A DNA stretch of 29,216 bases, taken from positions 1-29,216 of the forward strand of contig JAURKN010000068.1 of NCBI GenBank assembly GCA_030831725.1, read 5' to 3'. The stretch's first letter is position 1. Each line of letters opens with the position of its first letter. The position numbers and the translations under genes were made by a program. Shown here one piece after another: positions 23,780-29,216 of this stretch. The notes beneath the pieces were generated by a model. It was given only the letters and a program-made list of their open reading frames with translations, was not told where the DNA came from and did not search any database. Origin of the DNA: Ferruginibacter sp. GTDB taxonomy: Bacteria > Bacteroidota > Bacteroidia > Chitinophagales > Chitinophagaceae.

Positions 23780-25069
23780 TTATTTTTTCATATACGCCTC
23801 GATTTCTTCCACTGTGATGGGAATGTTTTTCATCAGATCCTTATTGCCACTCTTGGTGATCCAAAAATTATTTTCGATGCGAATGCCCATCTCCTCCTCT
23901 TCGATATAGATACCGGGTTCAATGGTGAAAACCATCCCAGCCTGAACGGGCTCCGTTCTGGTTCCCAGATCATGAACATCAATACCCAAGTGATGCGAAA
24001 TGCCATGATATAAATATTTGGCATAGGCTCTGTTTTCAGGATCTTCATTTTTAATGTCAGATTTTTTCAACAGTCCGATTTTATGAAAAACAACTGTCGC
24101 TTCGTCTCCTACTTTTTTGGTGTAATCCACTATGCTTATGCCGGGTTTCAAAAAGCTTGCGGCATACTGATGAAGGTGCAGGCATGCGTTGTATACTTGT
24201 TTTTGCCTGCGTGTAAATTTACCACTGACAGGTACGGTTCTGGTTAAATCCGCACAATAGTTTCCATATTCAGCACCGAAATCCATGAGAATCAATTCTC
24301 CGTCCTTACATTCCTTGTTATTCTCCACATAATGTAATGTTCGGGCTCTGTCGCCTGAAGCGATAATGGATCCGTATGCCGGCCCCGTCGCTCTCTGACT
24401 TAAAAAAGAATGCCAAATTTCAGCCTCGATTTCATATTCCATCACACCCGGCTGAATGAACTTCATCACTCTTCTGAAAGTTTCATCAGTAATGTCTATG
24501 GCTTTCTGCATGACTTCGATCTCCAAAGCTGTTTTAATCGCCCTCAGTTCTTTCATGATTTTAGCAGAACGTAAATAACGATGCAAAGGATATTTTTCAA
24601 GCATCATTTTCGCAAAGCGATAATCCCTAACCTCAACCTGTACCGACTTCCTATCGTTCTCATTCGTATTGAGATAAATATTATCGGCAAGATGAACCCA
24701 GGTTTGAAGCAACCCTTCCAAAACGTCGAGCCAGACTATTGTTTCAATACCGGAGATCTTTCTCGCTTCATGTGTGCGCAAACGGTGTCCATCCCATTTT
24801 TCTTTCAATTCGTTGGGCCTTGTGAGCACAAGCACTTCTCTGAATTTGGGGTCTGGATGATCCGGGAAAAGTACAAGCATAGTATCTTCCTGGTTGATTC
24901 CAGTCAGCCATATCAAGTCTGCATTCTGTTTGAATTTATAAACCTGATCCGCATTCATGGGCATTTCATCGTTGCTGTTGAAGATGGCAATCGATTTTTT
25001 CTCCATTTTTTTTACGAATCTGCTTCTGTTCTGAATGAAAATCTCTGGATTCAGCGGATGGTATTTCAT
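23780..25069 (-). CDS. pepP: Xaa-Pro aminopeptidase (PepP type, family M24)
   Basis: 429 residues from the ATG at 25069; a longer reading begins with TTG at 25120. It removes an N-terminal residue next to proline and needs two metal ions. The N-terminal AMP-N domain starts MKYHPLNPEIFIQNRSRF. The five M24 ligands are at matching spacing: D263 and D274 (11 apart), H359 in SHHLG, E384 in IEPGIY and E399 in RIENN. No signal peptide, so cytoplasmic. First gene of the five-gene minus-strand run. No clear -7 element was seen upstream. Confidence 0.92.
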   Translation of the reverse strand: MKYHPLNPEIFIQNRSRFVKKMEKKSIAIFNSNDEMPMNADQVYKFKQNADLIWLTGINQEDTMLVLFPDHPDPKFREVLVLTRPNELKEKWDGHRLRTHEARKISGIETIVWLDVLEGLLQTWVHLADNIYLNTNENDRKSVQVEVRDYRFAKMMLEKYPLHRYLRSAKIMKELRAIKTALEIEVMQKAIDITDETFRRVMKFIQPGVMEYEIEAEIWHSFLSQRATGPAYGSIIASGDRARTLHYVENNKECKDGELILMDFGAEYGNYCADLTRTVPVSGKFTRRQKQVYNACLHLHQYAASFLKPGISIVDYTKKVGDEATVVFHKIGLLKKSDIKNEDPENRAYAKYLYHGISHHLGIDVHDLGTRTEPVQAGMVFTIEPGIYIEEEEMGIRIENNFWITKSGNKDLMKNIPITVEEIEAYMKK

Positions 25070-25333
25070 GTGAATTATGTTTTTTGGGGTTCTGACATAC
25101 TGATGAATAAAAGGTTTCAATCGTCATTATCCGAGTTTTCGTAATGAAAATCCCGATGATTGATCGGTTGAAAAGCGAAAAATACGAGTTTATTTGAACG
25201 TAAACCGATTAAGTTCAGAATTTTGTTTATTCCAATCCCATGAACCCCTTTACATAAAGATCAGATTGAAAAAATAATCAAAATTTAATCACTTCAAAAT
25301 TTTTCTAAAAAGCATAGGATAAATAGAAAACAA

Positions 25334-25344
25334 TTTTCAATTTT
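25334..25344 (+). repeat. TTTTCAATTTT, copy 1 (pckA upstream)
   Basis: An 11-bp sequence repeated exactly at 25375-25385. The starts are 41 bp apart, close to four turns of the helix. A related CTTTCAATC lies at 25402-25410. Confidence 0.55.
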
Positions 25345-25365
25345 TTGACTTTATTACTCAAATTG

Positions 25366-25382
25366 ATTGAAATATTTTCAAT
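25366..25382 (+). promoter_or_regulatory. Putative operator dyad upstream of pckA
   Basis: ATTGAAA-TAT-TTTCAAT is a perfect 7-bp inverted repeat with a 3-bp centre. Its centre is 50 bp before the -7 element, roughly -65 from the expected transcription start, a common place for an activator. The right arm overlaps the second TTTTCAATTTT copy. The binding protein is unknown. Confidence 0.5.
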
Positions 25383-25423
25383 TTTCAGTCATTTTCATTC
25401 CCTTTCAATCGATTTCTGTTCAC

Positions 25424-25431
25424 TACCTTTG
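25424..25431 (+). promoter_or_regulatory. -7 element of pckA
   Basis: TACCTTTG fits TAnnTTTG, 25 bases before the ATG. No TTG at the normal -33 spacing, which agrees with a promoter that needs an activator at the dyad upstream. Confidence 0.55.
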
Positions 25432-25456
25432 GCCTTTCCTCAAATAAACGTTTAAC

Positions 25457-27064
25457 ATGGAAACTATGAATATCCCAGAAGAACTTTCTTCCTCCCTTCA
25501 ACAAATGGGACTGAAAGCGGACCAAACCATACATTACCAGTTAAATCCTGCCGAACTTTCTGCACAAACTGTCAGTCGTGGAGAAGGCGTTTTGAATGAC
25601 ACCGGCGCATTATTGATCAACACCGGAGAATTCACAGGGAGAAGCCCAAAAGACAAATTCATTGTAAAAGATGATATAACAGCTGATTCTGTACATTGGA
25701 ACGATTTCAATATCGCCATCGATCCGGCACATTTCGACAGCATGCATCAAAAACTGATCGCATACCTTTCAGAAAAAGAAATTTGGGTGAGGGACAGTTA
25801 TGCTTGTGCAGATTCTGCGTATAGATTGAACATCAGGGTCATCAACGAAAACCCTTGGAGCAATCTTTTCGCCTACAACATGTTCCTTCGTCCCTCTGCA
25901 GATGAATTGAATCAATTCACTCCCGATTGGCATATCATTCAAGCACCGGGATTTAAAGCAAATCCTGCAACCGACGGAACAAGGCAGCATAATTTTGCGA
26001 TGGTAAGTTTTACCAAAAAAACGATTTTGATTGGTGGAACAGGTTACACCGGTGAAATGAAAAAAGGCATATTCACCATATTGAACTATATCCTGCCACA
26101 TCAAAAAAATGTGTTGAGCATGCATTGTTCCGCTAACATGGGCGATGATGGAGATACAGCCATCTTCTTTGGTTTGAGTGGCACAGGCAAAACAACTATG
26201 AGTGCTGATCCGAAAAGACATTTGATCGGAGATGACGAACATGGATGGACAGACACGACTGTTTTCAATTTTGAAGGTGGATGTTACGCAAAAACCATTG
26301 ATTTGAGCGAAGAAAAAGAACCTGAGATTTTCCGTGCCATCAAACCTGGTGCATTGGTTGAAAATGTCGCATTCATTCCGGGAACTAACACCATTGACTT
26401 TGCAAGTAAAGCAATCACTGAGAACACAAGAGTAAGTTACCCGCTCTCTTTCATCAGCAACGCATTGGAACCTTCAGTCGGAAAAACACCGAAAAATATT
26501 TTCTTCCTGACGGCTGATGCTTATGGCATTTTGCCTCCGATCAGCAAATTGAGTCCTGGACAAGCGATGTATCAGTTCATCAGTGGATATACTGCAAAAG
26601 TAGCAGGTACGGAGGCTGGTGTGACAGAACCTAAATCAACATTCAGCGCATGCTTCGGAGCACCATTCCTTCCTTTACATCCCGGAAAATATGCCGAAAT
26701 GCTTGGCAAGAAAATGAAAGAACATGAGGTTTCTGTTTGGATGATCAACACAGGATGGAGCGGCGGTCCCTATGGAATCGGTCACCGTATGAAATTGAGT
26801 TATACAAGGGCGATGATTACGGCAGCCTTGGAAGGAAAACTCAATGGAGTCAATTTTGAAGCTCATCCGGTTTTTGGTATGATGATGCCAACAGAATGTC
26901 CTGGCGTTCCATCAGAAGTGCTCAATCCGAGAAACACTTGGTCCGACAAGGCATCATACGACGAGAAAGCAAATGACCTCGCCAAACAATTTGTAAAGAA
27001 CTTTGAGAAATATGCATCTGGGGTAACTGCAGAAACGCTTGAGGCTGCGCCTAAAATTCATTGA
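25457..27064 (+). CDS. pckA: Phosphoenolpyruvate carboxykinase (ATP)
   Basis: 535 residues, normal length. It converts oxaloacetate and ATP to phosphoenolpyruvate, CO2 and ADP, the first committed step of gluconeogenesis. The kinase-1 P-loop G239-LSGTGKTT is preceded by MHCSANMGDDGDTAIFFG and followed by the kinase-2 segment LIGDDEHGWT; RNTWSDKASYDEKA is at the C-terminus. RSPKDKF near 60 binds substrate. Stands alone in its transcript, with a long upstream control region and a strong terminator. Convergent with the CoA-transferase genes. Confidence 0.97.
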   Translation: METMNIPEELSSSLQQMGLKADQTIHYQLNPAELSAQTVSRGEGVLNDTGALLINTGEFTGRSPKDKFIVKDDITADSVHWNDFNIAIDPAHFDSMHQKLIAYLSEKEIWVRDSYACADSAYRLNIRVINENPWSNLFAYNMFLRPSADELNQFTPDWHIIQAPGFKANPATDGTRQHNFAMVSFTKKTILIGGTGYTGEMKKGIFTILNYILPHQKNVLSMHCSANMGDDGDTAIFFGLSGTGKTTMSADPKRHLIGDDEHGWTDTTVFNFEGGCYAKTIDLSEEKEPEIFRAIKPGALVENVAFIPGTNTIDFASKAITENTRVSYPLSFISNALEPSVGKTPKNIFFLTADAYGILPPISKLSPGQAMYQFISGYTAKVAGTEAGVTEPKSTFSACFGAPFLPLHPGKYAEMLGKKMKEHEVSVWMINTGWSGGPYGIGHRMKLSYTRAMITAALEGKLNGVNFEAHPVFGMMMPTECPGVPSEVLNPRNTWSDKASYDEKANDLAKQFVKNFEKYASGVTAETLEAAPKIH

Positions 27065-27082
27065 TTTCAAAACCATAGACAC

Positions 27083-27115
27083 AAAAAAAACCGCAATTTT
27101 AATTGCGGTTTTTTT
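27083..27115. terminator. Bidirectional terminator between pckA and scoB
   Basis: ACCGCAATT and AATTGCGGT form a stem extended by A and T runs (A8 to the left, T7 to the right) around a 2-nt centre. T tracts follow on both strands. It closes pckA (+) and, 57 bases past its stop, scoB (-). Confidence 0.9.
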
Positions 27116-27171
27116 ATTGACGCTCGTCTCGTGATTTTTGAAACGAATAATATTGCTTTTACTATCTGAAT

Positions 27172-27828
27172 TTAAAATTCCATTTCGGGTACGTTTGATG
27201 GAACCTCAAGTCTGCCGGATGTTTTTGCGATTATTTCTTCAACTGAAACACCAGGTGCCCTCTCCAAAAGATAGAATCCATTGCCTCTCACTTCCAATAC
27301 AGCAAGATCTGTCACGATTTTTTTCACGCAACGTTTGCCCGTCAACGGTAGTTCGCAAGACGGCAGTAATTTGCTCTCTCCTTTTGGATTCGTATGCATC
27401 ATCGCAACAATGATGTTTTTCGCACTTGCCACAAGATCCATCGCTCCTCCCATCCCTTTTACCATCTTCCCGGGGATTTTCCAATTGGCAATATCTCCAC
27501 TTTCACTCACCTCCATCGCACCAAGTACGGTAAGGTGCACTTTCCCAGAACGAATCATTCCAAAACTCATGGCACTATCAAAAAATGCCGAGCCCGGCAA
27601 AGTAGTGATTGTCTGTTTTCCCGCATTGATCAAATCGGCATCCTCCTCCCCCTCGAAAGGAAATGGTCCCATTCCTAAAAGACCGTTCTCACTTTGCAAC
27701 ACCACGTTCATGCCCTCCGGAATATAATTCGCAACCAAGGTCGGGATACCTATGCCAAGGTTAACATAATACCCATCTTTCAATTCCTTTGCGATTCTTT
27801 GTGCTATTTGAAATTTATCAATTGCCAT
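27172..27828 (-). CDS. scoB: 3-oxoacid CoA-transferase subunit B
   Basis: 218 residues. The catalytic subunit of succinyl-CoA:3-ketoacid CoA-transferase, which activates acetoacetate to acetoacetyl-CoA. The active-site glutamate is E47 in QSENGLLGMGP, and GIGIPTLVANYIP precedes it. The second half has GAMEVSESGDIANWKIPGKMVKGMGGAMDL, typical of the family (written here only as a landmark around 102-131). Related acetate or propionate CoA-transferases are a less likely reading. 73 bp after scoA on the same strand. Confidence 0.93.
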   Translation of the reverse strand: MAIDKFQIAQRIAKELKDGYYVNLGIGIPTLVANYIPEGMNVVLQSENGLLGMGPFPFEGEEDADLINAGKQTITTLPGSAFFDSAMSFGMIRSGKVHLTVLGAMEVSESGDIANWKIPGKMVKGMGGAMDLVASAKNIIVAMMHTNPKGESKLLPSCELPLTGKRCVKKIVTDLAVLEVRGNGFYLLERAPGVSVEEIIAKTSGRLEVPSNVPEMEF

Positions 27829-27901
27829 GTTGAAGTTTTAATTTGCTGCTACTTTGTTGTTGCCATTTCAAGTTTTGCTATTGTCTGGTTGTTTTTTATC
27901 A

Positions 27902-28600
27902 TCAGGATTTTTTCCGCACTGTACGTTGTTCAATTCTTTTCTGATAATCCATTCCTTGGAATATTCGATGGACATAGATTCCAGGAGTATGAATCTGATT
28001 CGGATCCAAACTTCCTGCGGGCACCAGCTCTTCCACTTCTGCGATTGTAATTTTCCCGGCCATAGCCATAAGCGGGTTGAAATTTCTTGCGGTATCCTTA
28101 AAAATCAGATTCCCCATGGTATCTCCTTTCCATGCTTTTACCAAAGCGAAATCAGCATCAAAAGCCATTTCAAGCAGGTAGTCTTTTCCATTGAAATTTC
28201 TTACTTCCTTTCCGGTTTCCACTTCGGTCCCAACTCCTGCAGGTGTAAATACGGCTGGCATTCCATAGCCGGCTGCCAAACAACGAGTGGCCAATGTTCC
28301 TTGAGGAATAAGTTCGACCTCAAGCTCTCCACTCAGCAATTGTCTTTCAAACTCCGCATTTTCTCCGACATAAGAAGAAATCATTTTTTTTACTTGTTTC
28401 TGCTGAAGCATCAAACCTATTCCAAAATCATCCACACCAGCGTTGTTGGAAATACAAGTGAGTCCTTTCACTTTTTTATCGACCAGTGCGCTGATGCAGT
28501 TTTCGGGAATACCGCATAATCCGAATCCACCAAGCATGATGGTAGCGCCATCTTGAATATCATTTACCGCATCTTTGGCATTGGTTACTACTTTATTCAT
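27902..28600 (-). CDS. scoA: 3-oxoacid CoA-transferase subunit A
   Basis: 232 residues from the ATG at 28600; in-frame ATGs at 28606 and 28618 would add two or six residues. MNKVVTNAKDAVNDIQDGA matches the usual start of the family. The CoA-binding glycine motif is LGGFGLCGIPENC (about 23-35), followed by ISNNAGVDDFGIGLML. Forms a complex with ScoB. The order A then B is the normal one. The upstream gene ends at 28623, so the pair may share a transcript with the DUF4296 lipoprotein. Confidence 0.93.
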   Translation of the reverse strand: MNKVVTNAKDAVNDIQDGATIMLGGFGLCGIPENCISALVDKKVKGLTCISNNAGVDDFGIGLMLQQKQVKKMISSYVGENAEFERQLLSGELEVELIPQGTLATRCLAAGYGMPAVFTPAGVGTEVETGKEVRNFNGKDYLLEMAFDADFALVKAWKGDTMGNLIFKDTARNFNPLMAMAGKITIAEVEELVPAGSLDPNQIHTPGIYVHRIFQGMDYQKRIEQRTVRKKS

Positions 28601-28622
28601 TTGCATTGTATTAATCATGAAA

Positions 28623-28988
28623 TTATTGAACCTTGAAATTCAACAGATTTGTTTTTTTGGGCGTTTCTTGTTGTGTAAGCATACTGTCCAAAACAGGAAT
28701 GAAAAGGTCTGGATTTTTCTTGTAATAATCCATGCTTTTTTTGAATGCCGCTCTTGTCACTTTATGGTGTTTGAATATGGCATTCTGACGTTCAATGTTG
28801 TCTGTGGTATCTTTAAAATCTTTTTTTTTGAATGATACTTCAGTATCGAATGCGTCGGCTTTAATGACATCAAACAAAACCAATTGCATTTGTTTAGGCG
28901 GGATGATACGATCTACGGATTCATTGTCGGATCTTCCACAGCCGAATAGAAATGAGAGGCCCATCATGATGTAAAACAGACGATTCAT
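28623..28988 (-). CDS. DUF4296 lipoprotein
   Basis: 121 residues. Signal peptide with lipobox LFGC (C17). The remainder is helical: IIPPKQMQLVLFDVIKADAF, then FKHHKVTRAAFKKSMDYYKK and NPDLF, which are the conserved blocks of DUF4296, a Bacteroidota family of unknown function. Its ATG overlaps the TGA of the upstream gene (ATGA), so the two are probably translated together. Confidence 0.82.
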   Translation of the reverse strand: MNRLFYIMMGLSFLFGCGRSDNESVDRIIPPKQMQLVLFDVIKADAFDTEVSFKKKDFKDTTDNIERQNAIFKHHKVTRAAFKKSMDYYKKNPDLFIPVLDSMLTQQETPKKTNLLNFKVQ

Positions 28989-29216
28989 TTCAGCTGATCT
29001 TGATATTTACTGGCATTGGTAACATCGAGGCGAGATAAGATATCTATGACATTCGCCTTGTCTGGAGGAGATGCTTTTGAGAATATCTTGATGAGTTCGT
29101 TGGATTTTCCCTGAAAGAAAAATTGATTGATCATGGTATTGGGATTTTCCATGTTGAACTGATCCAAAACGTTGAGGGTATTGAGCATCTCCGCTCTTGC
29201 GGCATTTTCATCCTGA
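28985..29216 (-). CDS. Partial gene cut by the right edge, unknown
   Basis: The C-terminal 76 codons of a gene whose frame stays open to the window edge. The first complete codons give QDENAARAEMLNTLN; an internal Met at 29188 should not be taken as the start. It ends NASKYQDQLK and is helical and charged, without signal or membrane segments in the visible part. No family is recognised. It overlaps the DUF4296 gene by 4 bp. Confidence 0.6.
   Translation of the reverse strand, partial: QDENAARAEMLNTLNVLDQFNMENPNTMINQFFFQGKSNELIKIFSKASPPDKANVIDILSRLDVTNASKYQDQLK

Larger units (their letters stand above)
25070..25456. promoter_or_regulatory. Control region between pepP and pckA
   Basis: 387 AT-rich bases without a gene. 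Three elements stand out: a weak dyad TGAAC/GTTCA at 25195-25217, a 7-bp dyad at 25366-25382 with an 11-bp repeat, and the pckA -7 element at 25424-25431. The 100 bases before pckA are much richer in TTTTCA-type sequence than the rest of the window. Confidence 0.6.

Noticed and set aside
24581..25144. 187-codon plus-strand frame opposite the aminopeptidase
   Set aside because: Antisense to a gene with all five metal ligands; no independent promoter or motif.
25195..25217. TGAAC/GTTCA dyad as an operator
   Set aside because: Only 5-bp arms with a 13-bp gap; expected by chance in a spacer of this size.
27854..28519. 221-codon plus-strand frame opposite scoA
   Set aside because: A long but typical shadow of a conserved gene; rich in Ser, His, Phe and Cys without a recognisable domain.

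Overview
The window is chromosomal DNA from a member of the Bacteroidota. The signs are: (1) several genes are preceded by the phylum's -7 promoter element TAnnTTTG and have very short leaders without clear Shine-Dalgarno sequences; (2) families typical of or restricted to the phylum occur (DUF4954, DUF4296, PafA alkaline phosphatase, lipoproteins with a K-D-D export-type signal after the lipid cysteine, a Tgt lacking most of its zinc cysteines, an L36 without the zinc ligand set); (3) carA lies next to rplQ. Chitinophagales or Saprospirales relatives seem plausible, but the sequence alone does not fix the order. There are no insertion sequences, phage genes, CRISPR arrays, tRNAs or rRNAs. This is mostly a housekeeping region.

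Layout: 1-370 is non-coding, hairpin-rich DNA with a 27-bp repeat. 371-2539 (-) holds a small lipoprotein and a PafA-type alkaline phosphatase. Divergent from these is an alpha-oxoamine synthase (2663-3922 +; sphingolipid or sulfonolipid first step), ending in a strong terminator that overlaps the stop codon of a small SET-domain protein (-). Then come mgtE, glmS and a large DUF4954 beta-helix protein on +, facing aroQ and carA on -.

11688-15424 (-) is the alpha ribosomal-protein operon infA-rpmJ-rpsM-rpsK-rpsD-rpoA-rplQ, closed by a good intrinsic terminator. It starts at infA with its own promoter; secY and map are not upstream. Most of its spacers are unusually wide and carry small hairpins. 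15507-18231 has a surface-type lipoprotein (+), an OmpA-family protein (-) and tgt (-). A divergent promoter region separates tgt from a family-2 glycosyltransferase plus rsmG (+).

20099-25069 (-) is a tight five-gene run: pepP-type aminopeptidase, pssA, purS, rsmI and an M1 metallopeptidase. A 387-bp control region with a 7-bp dyad precedes pckA (+). pckA converges through a bidirectional terminator on scoB-scoA (-), a DUF4296 lipoprotein and a gene cut by the right edge.

Functional themes are translation and RNA modification (alpha operon, tgt, rsmG, rsmI), membrane and envelope lipids or glycans (oxoamine synthase, pssA, glmS, glycosyltransferase, OmpA protein, lipoproteins), and acetoacetate use plus gluconeogenesis (scoAB, pckA). 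No obviously new defence or mobile system is present. The best candidates for undescribed biology are the DUF4954 protein beside glmS, the structured alpha-operon spacers, the repeat/hairpin block at the left edge, and the pckA upstream dyad.
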